Source of the DNA: Xylocopa sonorina
Lineage: Eukaryota > Arthropoda > Insecta > Hymenoptera > Apidae
Reading direction: 5' to 3'
Assembly (NCBI RefSeq): GCF_050948175.1
Contig: NC_135201.1
Span: 6,572,001 to 6,636,000 of the forward strand
Length of the DNA: 64,000 bases
Each line of letters opens with the position of its first letter. Positions within the stretch are counted from its first letter, which is position 1. This document shows, piece by piece, positions 50,714-61,666 of the stretch. The translations under genes were made by a program, and so were the position numbers. A model generated the notes under the pieces. The model did no database searches and was not told where the DNA came from. It saw only the letters and a program-made list of their open reading frames with translations.

Positions 50714-50844
50714 CTACGCCAGGGTTGGTCGAGAGGGTGGAAAACGGGGCTCGTGGTTCCTTGCACAGTTAGAGGGGGTGGCTGGTCGCCATGGCGACCA
50801 ATGGTGGGGTAGTTTGGGGGATCGATGCCGCAGTGGCGTAGCAT
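50714..50844 (-). CDS. Candidate minus-strand first coding exon, function unknown
   Basis: From the ATG at 50844 the minus strand reads MLRHCGIDPPNYPTIGRHGD and on to DQPWR, ending CGTAG|GTGAGT, a strong donor, in phase 2. The frame is open upstream to beyond 50982, so the ATG may be internal and the exon may start at an acceptor such as ACCGACAG. The residue mix is protein-like and third positions are GC-rich. No phase-matched following exon was identified to the left, and I recognise no family. It may instead be CpG-rich promoter DNA with a chance donor. Confidence 0.35.
50783..50800. promoter_or_regulatory. 18-bp palindrome resembling an RFX X-box
   Basis: TGGTCGCCATGGCGACCA is a perfect palindrome. 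It differs from the classic symmetrical X-box GTTGCCATGGCAAC only by C for T and G for A at symmetrical positions, turning them into CpG. RFX proteins are known to bind some sites when such CpGs are methylated. It also overlaps a candidate coding exon, so the match may be incidental. Confidence 0.4.
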
Positions 50845-52869
50845 CAGGTGGCCAGTGCCCTCTCCATTGTCCCCTGTCGGTGTCCAACAAGTGGGGCGCC
50901 CCGTGCCACACCACCTTTTAGCGCCCTTACGAACACTAAGGGTGCTTCCGCTCGAGGGTTTAGAAGAAGGATTTTTGAGCAATCGTGGGAAAAATGCGGA
51001 GACGGAGATAGCGACTGGTTTGTAAGCTACTCCGATGGACCGTTTTCGAGGGGTTTCGCTTTTTAGGGTGGTCGAGGGGTGGGTCGCAATGGCTGAGCCT
51101 AGGGTAATGACAGATTTAGGAAGGGTATCAGGGAGGATCGTTGGTAATGGAATGGAAACGAGATAGTCGTTCGGTGTGCTAATTTTTGTTGGGGCAATTA
51201 GACTGTTTAAAGTCGAGCGTTCGCGTGTTTGCTTTGAAAAAATAGAAAAGGATTTTCAGTTTAACGTAGATTTGCAAATGTTCACCCTTCAATATTTGAA
51301 AGTCGAAGGTTGTCCCACTTCGCGCACAGACCTTCCGCCGGCTATTGAAAAGGGTAAACGATTCGCTTAAGGTGAAGAAAATTCATCGCTCAACATTTCC
51401 CTGTGTCTCTCGCTTCGGGTTCCCTTTTGACTTTCATGAGGAGCACACACACGGAAATTCTTTTAAAATCCTATTCCGTAAAGCGGCACGTGTTCTGCAT
51501 TCATGCATCTCGAGGTCTACCATGCATCGAACCTGTTATCCCTATTCTACTTTCAGATGACGGAGGAAAACAATTTATGTGATAATTTGGTTAGGTGTAA
51601 AAAATTCTCGCTTTTGCAATTAACCACGCCTGCTTTCTTTTAGTTAATATTTATTGGAATAGCAAGCTGTAAAAAAATTCTAATGACTATGTATCATCTA
51701 TTTTATCGAGTAAGTAAATTAAATAAATAATTCTTTTTGGAAGGGGAGGGCATCTATTTTCCACCTTAGCTGAGGTATTATGCAGAGAATAGGTGCAGGC
51801 ATGTACTCGTGGCGCTTCGAGTGTTGCCTTGCAACTAGTGGAGGAGAAAGGAAGAAAGATAGAAAGGAAGATGCGAAAATGAAAACCTTTATCGCGAAAA
51901 CGAAGTTAATCAGAGGGATTCTTCGAAAGAAAGAAGTCGTCAGAAATTCAAGGTGATTTCCTGGGCGAATCACTTCGCAGTTTCGACACGTTCCGCTTTA
52001 ATATCGGCTCTTCGGCCGTTGATTCCTCTGGGAAATCTCGGTCCACGTATTCGTTTCGCGGACGTTTCATTGAAAAACCGCCTCGAAATATCGTGTCTTC
52101 CTCGTGTCTTACGGACGTCGCCTAAGTCTGCGAGACTGGTCGCTTCGATTGCTATTATTCGTTACGAAACTTTCTCTAACATGTTAATCTTCTGGGAAAT
52201 CCCAAGTTTCCACTTTCGGTACAGGTGGTTTCCAACAAGTTTTCTGATTTTATTTGTCGCCATCCTAGACTCTTATCCTTGGAATTCTATTCTAATCCAA
52301 TATGGTTGAAATAAATGATAAAAAGGTCTGCTGCGCATGACAATTGTGACTGGACAAATATTAAATATCATTTGGATACGCTGTGTTAAAATCGAAGAGC
52401 AAAGTTGCAAGGAAACTTCAAAACAAAATCGTAAAATCAGGTCCCTGATCCCTTGGGTGCATCTGTCCGGTTCTTTCGTTAAGAATGAAGGGAATGTTTA
52501 ATAAAATTCCAAGTCAGCGACAGCCACGGAGTTTGTTATCACGGTGTGCCCGAGTTTCGCGAACAATGAGAGCTCTGGAACTTTTCAACTCAATCGGCGA
52601 TGGAAAACAATCGTTTCTCCTGCGCGTGCATGAGCCGCATCCACCGTTTGCATAGCTGAAGTTCATGAAAGTCTATTCCTGGAATATCGTTGTCTCTCTT
52701 TCCCAGAAATTTTCCTTACTCCTTCCCATCGCGCCATAAACCAGCACGGAGACGCATAGTTTTATGGAAAAATGATGACGAAGTGCGTCATAGTCGTATC
52801 CTTTTCCTTATAGCCTACATTACAGAACACATAAAATAATAACGTAGGATCTGTTTGTATCTGCACACT
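50845..52869. other. Noncoding stretch
   Basis: Apart from an open frame continuing the candidate minus-strand exon up to about 50982, I see nothing recognisable. Frames at 51719-51973 (-) and 51953-52309 (+) have no ATG-plus-splice support. Confidence 0.4.
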
Positions 52870-53340
52870 GTAACATTCATTGCCTTCGCTCGATCATAAT
52901 TTTACCATCGACTCCTTTGTATCTCCATGTTACAGCACACCAATTAATCTGCTACCCCAAAATCATTCCGTCCATTACCTCTCTTTGTCATTTACCCCCG
53001 TCTTATCCTCGTTGAACATTCTCCACCCTCCGATGGTATTCTTCTGATATTTCTACCTCTCTGTCTCTTCTTTTAATCATCCTCTTGTTACTTTATTCCT
53101 TGCTATCCCGTAGTTAATTCCACCCCTCGTTCTCTCGTCTTCCATTATCTCTCCCTGTACCAACAACGTGTCCTTCACTCCTTTTGTTTCTACGGTCATC
53201 CTATGCTTCCTCCATCACCCTTGTACACCCCCGTCTCCATCTCTCTCTCCCTCCTCGTAGCTATCAACTCACTTTAACCCTTTCCTTTCTCTGTTTTTCC
53301 ACTCGATCCTCATTCCCTCCGCACCCCCGTTCACCGTCAG
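52870..53340 (+). repeat. Long pyrimidine-biased tract ending in an acceptor
   Basis: About 470 nt of strongly C/T-rich + strand ends GTTCACCGTCAG, with a second AG 20 nt on (53360). It would make a very strong polypyrimidine tract for an exon starting at 53341 or 53361. Confidence 0.6.
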
Positions 53341-53563
53341 GCGTCTTTGATCACCGTCAGTGGAACCAAACCCCGCGCGTGTGCACCGATGTGCCGTCGG
53401 TGCGCGAAGTCACAGGCTATCGTGCACACAGAGAGAAGCCCTGTGCCAGGGTTCATCAGCCGTGGCCGATTGAGCGTGCCTGGTGGCCGCTCTTATAAAT
53501 CCGCAGCCTGCGATACCCACACGTCGAACCTTGCCCGTGCGCGCGGACAGGGCGCGCGGAAGG
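53341..53563 (+). CDS. Candidate first coding exon of the right-edge plus-strand gene
   Basis: CpG-rich, open throughout in one frame, bounded by the acceptor-like CGTCAG and the donor AAGG|GTGAGT. An ATG at 53389-53391 starts MCRRCAKSQAIVHTERSPVP; the segment ends ARGQGARK plus one base. That base completes the codon split at 61667 (G|AC), so it can join the 61.7 kb exon in phase. A TATAAAT at about 53494 could instead mark a promoter. Starting at 53361 it would also be phase-compatible with the dunce exon ending at 33385, so its owner is not certain. No domain recognised. Confidence 0.35.
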
Positions 53564-56500
53564 GTGAGTTGGGGCTCGTGCACAGGGTGTTTCGATATTT
53601 ATCGGAAGCTGGCAACCCTCTGGCTACGCGGGGTTACGCTGCCGCAGGTACACCGGGTACGCACGGTGTTCAACATCGCGTCAATGTGCCGTTACATTGA
53701 GAAAGACGGGGATCGAAGGTGCCTCGTGTAAACCACCCCCTTGTCTTGCTTGACACGCGCGTACAGCAGCCACTGTGATACGTCATGCGATAAATGGATA
53801 TCAGCTGCGGCGGTTACGTCCGTGCTCGCGTGGCGCATCGGTTCGGATGCCGATCGCGTGGTGTTTCTCGCGATTCGAACGTGCAAGGTTGAGAAGATCG
53901 AGGCAATGACCGTGGATTCGGTGTTGACGGTGTTCGCGACGGATAATAGTGATCCAGGATGCGAGCTTCGATGTCTGACGTGATTGGTAGAAAGAGTTTC
54001 AGCGTGTAGCATGTATAGAGAGGTGACCATCGCTCACGTTGGGTGTATACGCGTGGACAATGATATCGACGGCTACGAAGGTGGAAATTAATATCTATTC
54101 TCGGACGGTTTCTCGACGTCCACTGCTGTCCGCTGGTGAGATACATTGTCCACGGTTGCGCGGCATCGACGTCCCAACTTCGCACGCTCTTTTGTCCGCC
54201 TTTTCACGGGTGTCTGGACAGGGCGAGAAATCCATGACAAAGCGTGAAAACGATCGGTGAATCCCGCTGCAACTGGGTCGTTAATTAAACCCAGACGATA
54301 TGAAAAGTTGATTCTGTTTAGATCTAGCTAGGGTCTAGCAAGTATCGCGATTTATCTCGGTTGGCTGTGTAGATAGGAACGATTTAATCGAAGTTGCGCT
54401 CCCGGGGCTTCTTTCGTGGAGCCAGAAAACGCTTTTCCTCCCCGTACGTGTCACGTGTGAACGGACACGGAGGGGGTTAATAAGAAAAGTTATAATTACA
54501 CGGCTAAACTAAATCTAACCAGGTGTGTAACTATATAACCGTGGCAGATCTAGGTGCCGTTGAGAATGTAATTATTTCGAGGGTGCTGTTCACGGTAATA
54601 AATCGACTTGTTTCGCGTAGAGTTACTTCCGAGTAATTACGAGTTAGTTTAATGCATTAATTAATAGCACCTTTGTTGAATCGTGGCAGTTAGGTGCAGT
54701 CGATCGTGTGGAAATTAGTGAAGCACCGGTTGAAATTGTATTCCATTTACGCGGCATTGAAAAGTGAAAATTTTGATTCAATTAATTATTCGCTGACATT
54801 TGTGTCGTGTGATAATTAATTAATTACAAATAATTAACAGGCGGGAGTATCAAAAGGGAACTTTAGCCTGGCTATAAATCTCTTTTTAATGATGGTATTA
54901 TGTTTATAGCGTTCTACGCTTTCTGGCAAATTTAATGAAATATTTGTTGAAAGACACGTTTCTATAATCATATAGGTCACTGCTTTTAAATTAATTAAAG
55001 AGAGGAAGGCTGAAGTTTTCTGGTGACTCTGTCTCTTTGCGAGCAGAAAATTATATTAAAAAAAAAAAGAAAAATGAGATAACAGATGAAACAGTCGACT
55101 TCACCCTTTAACCATCACCGTAATTGACAATTTGCCTCCACTAAAAAATTATCCATGACAGTTGTTGATCTTATTTGGTGCGACCAACAAAAATGGTAAA
55201 AATTTCATTTACGAAACGCTTCTTATTTAGCTATTTCTCGACGTTCGAATGGAATTCTATTTCCTGCGTGCTGTGCTCACAATAACAACTCGAACCGAGT
55301 CGTCGTCTCAGAAAAATAAAATTAAAAAGACTCCAGGTTTATCCGGTCTCCAGGAAGTCGACAGGAGATGAGAAAGTCAATACTGTACTACAAATTTATT
55401 CACCGTTTATATATCGAGCTTTCGTACTGTAACTGGGCATGAAATATGCAAATCCATCGACCGACAATGGACTCCACTTCCTGCCTGTACGAAACTAAAA
55501 CTTCGTATTAATAACGCGCGGCCATAAATGTTTTCGCAACACCATTTCGTCTGCATTCAATGCACATTTTATTAACGCCCTTTACGCGAAAAATAACTGC
55601 AAATCTATTACGTTATCGTAAAATTTCTACCACTCGAATACACTCCCTTTGCACCGACGTCTCAAATATTATTTTCAACGTCTTAAATGAAAAATCGAAT
55701 ACAAAACGGTTCGTGGAAAAGAATAATGAGGAAAGTGGAACATCTATGTCTGACCAGATGCGGTCTCGTTCTCCTTATTCTACTTAGACCTGATATTTCT
55801 GAGGAATACTATTCCTACCGTGTAGTTCCGCGAATTAATTAGATTTCGTCCACATTCTACTAATCTCAATAATATTTCAAAGACTCCATTATCGCGAAAG
55901 GGTACTCGCGGAAATGAGGGATGAAAAGAATTTAAAGGGGATGAGAACTTTCATCAGCGGTACCATCGGAGCACCGTTTACCTCGTTAACGAGGGCTTGG
56001 AACTTCGTTTCCTAAATTTTCGAAAAACTTTCTTAATCAGCAGGCGCAGCTGCGTTATTAAGTTTGGTAAAAAGCCCGGCTGGTCGGTGAAAAACAATTG
56101 CTACGTTTCGCACCCGGCTGATAAACAGCCAGACCCGACTTTTAATATCGGTAACGAGACGCTGGACCGGGAACTTCTCGTTGCGGGAAAGCGACACTTT
56201 TTATAGTAATTAACGCGGAGACGTCGGCTGAAAAAGAAGATTACACGACTTTATGCGCACCGTTTCCTTATTCCAACCGTGTTCCGGTTTCCCTTTCCGG
56301 TCTTGATATCAGCCGTGGGCAGCAGGTGCACCCAGTGCAACTCGGTCGTTTTTCATTGTCATTTAACAGGCATGAAAATCCTCCCTGAATAGCTGCGTCG
56401 GGGTAGAGAATAATTTATTTTGATTTTCAAGTTATATAAGATGTTCCATCACGCATTTCATATCGATATTTCACGAGAACTTTCCGAATCTATCTTGATT

Positions 56501-57325
56501 TAAACCTTAACTGCACCACCTTCCGCAAACATTTTATTAACTTCCGTGAGAAATAACCGATCGTGTTTCTTTTTCTGTTTCAGGTGAGTGTTTAGTCATT
56601 CTTTACCATTGAGTGCCTGAAAACTCGTAAGTTGAATGATATTTTCTATGAGTTGCATGGTAGACAATAAATAGTAGATGTATGCCAATAAATATTATGA
56701 AAACTTTGCATTTCGGTTTTCAATATTGTACACGACGATACATTACACCTTTGCATTAAAAATATTCTGTCGGTTAAGTAGGAATCGTGTGGATTCATGT
56801 ACCATCTGTAGGATAGTAAGGAAACTGCATTTCAAATACAGGTTCCGACAATATCGACGGCTACAGTAATGTAACTTCCTCCATTACCTACTACTGGCTG
56901 AAGCAGGATAATGTTTAAACCGCAATTGACAATATAGTACTCCTAAGATTTTTTACAAAGCGTTGGAAAGGTAAAATAGTAATCGACGGAACCCTATGTT
57001 TTCGTATATCCTGAGATGGCAACAGCTTGGAGAAAATATATTGATTTCCCAGAGTCACTTTCCACTCGATAAACTTATCACTAAAAGGGAAGAAATCCAT
57101 CCTGTATCTCGACTATTCCATTATAACACAAACGTAGCAGTAAGGTTCGATTTTCGACTGCTTTCACAGAGGGCTGAGGCCCAGAATTGGAGCCATGACC
57201 TGATTCGTGCGAAAGCTCAGGAGGCATAACATAATTCTAACCCGCATAAGTTCCATGTTCATCAATTGATTCGAAAAACTACCATTGTTCGTGCAGGTGT
57301 TAAGTATATCTTAGAAAAATATCAT
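53564..57325. other. Noncoding stretch
   Basis: AT-rich with an A-run near 55053. Apart from the recursive splice site at 56583/56584 I see nothing coding. Frames such as 56996-57229 (+) have no splice support. Confidence 0.45.
56545..56632 (+). promoter_or_regulatory. Candidate recursive splice site (ratchet point) with downstream donor
   Basis: TTTCTTTTTCTGTTTCAG is followed directly by GTGAGT (junction 56583|56584); branchpoint-like ATTAAC and ATAACC lie upstream. A GTAAGT donor stands 43 nt downstream (56627), giving a potential RS-exon of 56584-56626. The arrangement copies that at 1678/1679. It lies in the + strand intron after 53563 and in the presumed dunce intron. Confidence 0.6.
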
Positions 57326-57331
57326 TTTATT
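57326..57331 (-). terminator. Poly(A) signal of the secreted Gly/Ser protein gene
   Basis: AATAAA on the minus strand, about 143 nt after the stop codon at 57474-57476. Confidence 0.55.
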
Positions 57332-57473
57332 GAAATGTGAAAAATATTGTGATTACAAGCGACACCAAAAACACTGTCGACTGTACAGACCACGTTTCTA
57401 CTCCGTGGCTCTTTCCTGGCACATCTCCTTAGTGGTTTTTTATAATAATGGCGCTATCTCCGAGGCTATTAGC

Positions 57474-58373
57474 TTAAGCAATGCCTCCGAGAGTACCAGC
57501 ACCCCTAAATACACCAGCAGTTCCATGAATACCAATCCTTCCTAGGGAACCAGATGTAGAATACCCATACCCAGCTCCGTATCCAGATCTAAGGCTCGAT
57601 GTCAATCCTTGGGAACCAAGACTGGATCCAAGTCCAGATCCAGAGGAAATACTAATAGCTGCTAGACCAGTGGTTAATCCTGAACTCAATCCAGTGCTGA
57701 TACCTCCACTGAGGCCGCCATTTATACCACCACTAATACTACCACCGATTCCTGAACTCAGACTGAGCCCGTTACCGACTCCAGAATTAATTCCTGAATT
57801 CACGCTAGCTCCAGCCGAGCTGCGAATAGCTCCAGAGGAAACTGCGACTGCGATAGGTATACTTTGGGATACTGGAACAGGCTGAGCAATGGAGACTGGC
57901 TGAACTGACGAAACTTGTTGAGAAACAGGGTAGACTGGCAGGCTGACAGGTTGAGGAACAGTTATCGGGGAAACTGGTTGAGGCAAACGGACTGACACAG
58001 GTCTGGATACTGAATACGGTTGAGGAATCACGACTGGAACTTGTTGTGCGATGGAATTGGTTATGCCAGATGCAGTTATTCCTCCAGTGAGGCTTCCTGA
58101 GAGACTGCTGGCGATCCCTGCACTCAGCGATCCCGATCCACCGCTGATTCCCGAAATGCCAGTCGAGAGTCCTCCGCCTGCAAGCCCTAGGCTGGCATAC
58201 GCTCCGGAAATTCCGTTTGAGTCGAAACCGCTACCATAGCTCGCGCTAGAACCGAAGTCCAGGCCACCGGAAGATCCTCCTAATCCTTCAGAGGCTAAGA
58301 TGATTCCTCGTTTGGTCACGCGTCTTCCTGACTCAGCTTCGCCAGCAAACGCAGCGGTGGTCAAAAGACAAAG
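57474..58373 (-). CDS. Secreted Gly/Ser/Pro-Gln-Pro-Val protein, exon 2 of 2
   Basis: Residues 6-304 of a 304-residue protein. The acceptor TATCCAG opens CTT TGT, completing a signal peptide (MKIFVLCLLTTAAFA, with cleavage expected before GEA). A dibasic KR (26-27) follows, which could be a propeptide site. Then come a Gly/Ser-rich region with SGI/SGG repeats, a Gln/Pro/Val-rich centre at about 114-183 (PQPV, QPVSI, VPVSQ), another Gly/Ser region and a Tyr/Gly-rich end (GYGAGYGYS). The composition resembles insect structural secretions such as cuticle, silk or glue. There is no chitin-binding RR motif and only one Cys (in the signal peptide), so the mature chain cannot form disulphides. It is antisense to dunce. 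Confidence 0.85.
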   Translation of the reverse strand, partial: LCLLTTAAFAGEAESGRRVTKRGIILASEGLGGSSGGLDFGSSASYGSGFDSNGISGAYASLGLAGGGLSTGISGISGGSGSLSAGIASSLSGSLTGGITASGITNSIAQQVPVVIPQPYSVSRPVSVRLPQPVSPITVPQPVSLPVYPVSQQVSSVQPVSIAQPVPVSQSIPIAVAVSSGAIRSSAGASVNSGINSGVGNGLSLSSGIGGSISGGINGGLSGGISTGLSSGLTTGLAAISISSGSGLGSSLGSQGLTSSLRSGYGAGYGYSTSGSLGRIGIHGTAGVFRGAGTLGGIA

Positions 58374-58500
58374 CTGGATATAAGAGAAATCTGGTGAAAC
58401 TTTTAATCACATTCAGTTCCAACTTGTGATCCAAACCAGGGTAAATTTCAAAATACTAAATGACTCGATATCTCGAGGAATTGCTTTTTCATGTACTTAC

Positions 58501-58515
58501 TACGAAGATCTTCAT
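58501..58515 (-). CDS. Secreted Gly/Ser/Pro-Gln-Pro-Val protein, exon 1 of 2 (5 codons)
   Basis: ATG AAG ATC TTC GTA followed by GTAAGT, a perfect donor, and a 127-nt intron. Splicing joins MKIFV to LCLLTTAAFA, giving a complete signal peptide that neither exon has alone. A tiny first coding exon splitting the signal peptide is the usual arrangement in insect cuticular protein genes. Confidence 0.85.
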
Positions 58516-58569
58516 TGTTGCTCGCGTTCTGCGTTAGCGAATGTGCCATTCATCGAATCCACACCCCGG

Positions 58570-58576
58570 TTTTATA
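58570..58576 (-). promoter_or_regulatory. TATA box of the secreted Gly/Ser protein gene
   Basis: TATAAAA on the minus strand, 55 bp upstream of the ATG; a start about 30 bp on would leave an untranslated leader of some 25-30 nt. A TATA-driven compact promoter suits a highly expressed, stage-specific secretory gene. Confidence 0.55.
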
Positions 58577-59804
58577 CAACCACTCTACGCGTGCAATCAC
58601 TTTCACTGTCCAATGTTTTCTACTCGATTTTTTTTCACCGACGCTTCACCCGATCCCCTTGATCGGTGATGCAACCGCAATCGTTGGAAACAAACCGATT
58701 CCGTGTTGCGAGACACATGCGCCGCTTTGTCCGTGCATCCGGATGCAATGATATTTCACTCCATTTTGTACCGGACTAACTTTATCCGCCAGTGTGCCAC
58801 TCTGGAGCATATCATGTATCGTGTACGCGCAACGCCTGCGTCTCTACGACAGGCATTGCGATTTTGCAATCAGGGAACAAGCTGACGATCGTTTCCAGGT
58901 CATTTTAATCGCTTTCGAAAACATATTCCAACTGGGTGCATCGCTCTAAAAAATGTATCCTTAAGGGAAATCAAAAGTTCGCGATTCGTTAATCATTTCT
59001 CTCAGCCACTTATTGTAAAACAGAACCGAGGAAATATACGAACGGGATTAAAATAAATTATTAATAAGCGATTTAACAATCGCAGACTACGTGAGAAACG
59101 AGAATTCGAGGGAAAGAGGTGATAAATGTTTCAGCATTTACTTTAGCATTTTACGTTACGTTACAGGAGAGTCTAGTCGGATGAAGGATGCAGTTAATAA
59201 AACTGAAACTCGCAATCCCACAGCGTTTGTACGAAAGCAAGGTCTCCTTTGGGGGGTTCGTCGGGAATATTTGCAGTTGATGTAGGCTGAGCTATTTCTC
59301 ATCTGCGAAACAGCCTCGCGAAGAAGCGGAATTTCGCGGACGTAACTGGCCACTTTGTATGCGTCGCGTATATCCCTGCGAGCTACATCTTACTCAAATC
59401 GTCGCGGTTTCCGCTGTTATCTAAACACAGGACGCGTGACGATTCCACGTTTTGGATATCTACGTTGCTACGGAAATGGTGGAACAACGAAATATTTTGC
59501 GAGAGCCTAATCCTTAATTTCGATATGTTTCATAAATTTTATCCTACTTTAAAAGACCACGAGTGAAGGTAACTGATAGGGTGTTTGAGGAAAATTATGT
59601 TTACTATCGAAGATTAGGTTACTCAGTTGATGACAAGACATCCTTGGCGGTTAAAATAATTATTCTGCGCCGAGATAATTTGGTAGGAATCCAAAATCGT
59701 GATATACTTGGAATCCGAGGTTTCATTATTTTTGTAGCACCATAGGATAATTTTAGAAGAGCAATTTCTAAAGTGTCGAATACGGTGGAGTCGCTGGTCT
59801 CAGT
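58577..59804. other. Noncoding stretch
   Basis: Between the secreted-protein promoter and the next minus-strand gene. Only short, unsupported frames; nothing recognised. Confidence 0.5.
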
Positions 59805-60200
59805 TTAATCATCGTAATGGGGAAACGCAAGACGTTTTTCAAGGGAAATAGATTCAGCACTTATGTCACTCGGCAGGGAATCGCCATTGGTTGACACGCA
59901 ATCCTGCTTCTGCAATTCAATCGCGCCTAACGTTGCATCGTGTGTAATGACTTCCTGCTGACACTGCGAACGCTCCAATTTATGATACGTCGGGATTAAC
60001 TCTTCGACTGGGAGCGCGAAACTTGAAACCCTTCTAACAGCTGTTGTACAATGTTGGTGAACGAAAAATGGCTGGTTCGCACGATCCGTCACAATTGATT
60101 GGTGGATCTCGACCGTTCCAATAAAATTGGAATTCATATCGCGAGTGAAATTATTCACGAGTGCCTTTACCAGTAGAAAATTTTCAAACGCACTTTCGGG
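59805..60200 (-). CDS. Unknown protein, terminal exon
   Basis: 132 codons including TAA. The acceptor TTTTATTAG opens PESAFENFLLVKALVNNFTR; the exon ends SLEKRLAFPHYDD. Composition and codon use look genuinely coding, with no low complexity. Cys residues occur in VHQHC, SQCQQ and QDC. It joins the preceding exon in phase 0 over a 91-nt intron, a typical small insect intron. I recognise no family or motif. The open frame also covers a GTG at 60158, but nothing favours starting there. Confidence 0.55.
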   Translation of the reverse strand, partial: PESAFENFLLVKALVNNFTRDMNSNFIGTVEIHQSIVTDRANQPFFVHQHCTTAVRRVSSFALPVEELIPTYHKLERSQCQQEVITHDATLGAIELQKQDCVSTNGDSLPSDISAESISLEKRLAFPHYDD

Positions 60201-60291
60201 CTAATAAAATATTTATACGCGTGACAGATATTAACGCGAACGACAGACATCGTCCAAATGGACATTTCGCATATTACGATTTAATATTCAC

Positions 60292-60456
60292 AAAAACTTC
60301 GCGCCAGATTATTTTAGAAACGTCCAGGGCATCATACGTGACAACATAATTTACAGTATCGCGATCATCATTCATATTTACGATGGCCTGTGCATTTCGA
60401 ACGATATTCCTGGTGGACATCTGCCAACTTGCTATACCAAGATAGCCGATGCGCAA
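60292..60456 (-). CDS. Unknown protein, internal exon
   Basis: 55 codons: LRIGYLGIASWQMSTRNIVR onward to IIWREVF, ending before GTGAATATT. The acceptor is GGACACAG before 60457, with a poor pyrimidine tract; GTTGGCAG just before the ATG of MSTRN is an alternative. Phase 0 at both ends. The good continuity into the terminal exon (REVF then PESAFENF) is the main support. Confidence 0.5.
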
Positions 60457-60975
60457 CTGTGTCCATTGGAATTATCCTCGTATATTTATGCTTGGGGAAT
60501 ATTAACAGGAACAGGCCACTACATTGTTTCGATCGACTGTTTGTGTTTAAAAAATGAATCTCGAACAGATAGCTGATTGATCAGAAAATTTTCTAGTACC
60601 ATGTATTAAGTCCTCGATTCAATGTTTAAATTATACAATCTTCTCAATAAAATGCTAGATTTAACCAAATAAAACACGCGTTGTTTGTCACGTAGAAGAT
60701 CGAATGCACTTGAACAAACAGCTGTCGAATTCGAGCCATCTCGATAAAACAATCGTTCGATTCGATTACGGTTCCGACGACGCTCGGAAGTCGCTGTCTT
60801 CGCAAGGATCGTGCAGGATCACGGCTGTGCGTGTAAGAATTTCGCGATTCCACCGCGATCTTGTCGAATTATGATAGCAGAGGGCCGCGAGGACACGTGC
60901 CCCTCTGTTCGACGGTATTAGAGCTGTGCCAAGAGGGCAAGAGTGCGCGGAGATGCGGCGGTATCGATAGCTAAC

Positions 60976-61089
60976 CTTCTCGATCGCGATGTCAGTCGAG
61001 GCCAGAGCCAGCTGCACGACCACTTGCGCTTCGGAGACTGATGGTTCGTTCTCGTTAATCCCTCGTTCAATTACTGGCTTTCGTCTAGT
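60976..61089 (-). CDS. Unknown protein, possible upstream exon
   Basis: The minus strand reads ENEPSVSEAQVVVQLALAST then DIAIEK, ending GAGAAG|GTTAGC in phase 0, which would fit the exon ending at 60456. The 5' limit is unclear: the frame is open only from 61089, and acceptors such as CCATCAG lie inside it. A further exon between 60.66 and 60.75 kb (MARIRQLFVQVHSIFY) is possible. The opposite strand has an ATG frame (60989-61174), which weakens the case. Confidence 0.3.
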
Positions 61090-61666
61090 TTACATTGTAT
61101 CATTTTATCGATTAGCTGCCTCGCTTAACGATCACGCGAAATTATTTCCGCGTGATTGGAAATCCCGTGATTAGTAGCAGGACGGAGTTTGATTACCGTA
61201 CGAAATACAGTAGCTTTCGTTTGAAACGTGAAATCCTGGCCTAAAATGAATGATTATCGGATCAAGGTACTTTGTGTGTATGGATTTCACGTGTAGGCGG
61301 ACTTTTGTCTAAAGTTTTTGCCTGTAGTCTTCTTTAGAGGGAGTTTTGAATGGAGAAATTGTTGGTTTGAAGAGCGTCGTCGGGGGACGTTCAATATTGT
61401 CAGGTTGACGAGCTCGATGGTTTTGCTGGCATTAATCTTAGTCGAGACGTCGTTCAGGAATGATCTATGTGGGAACTAACGCGATCGTGGTCTGCTCGTT
61501 GGTAGTTAGAGCGCAGCGGCGACCAAATGAATAAGCAATGTCCCAGATGAACTCGATAATAAATAGCTCGATTCGAACTTTCGTTCTCGTTCCAATGTCG
61601 TGCTGTTGAATTAATAAACGCTAATCCTAAACGTGTACTACGATCTCGTTTCTCACGTACTAACAG
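61090..61666. other. Noncoding stretch
   Basis: Between the candidate minus-strand exon and the plus-strand exon at 61667. Nothing recognised; it could hold the shared upstream region of two divergent genes. Confidence 0.4.
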
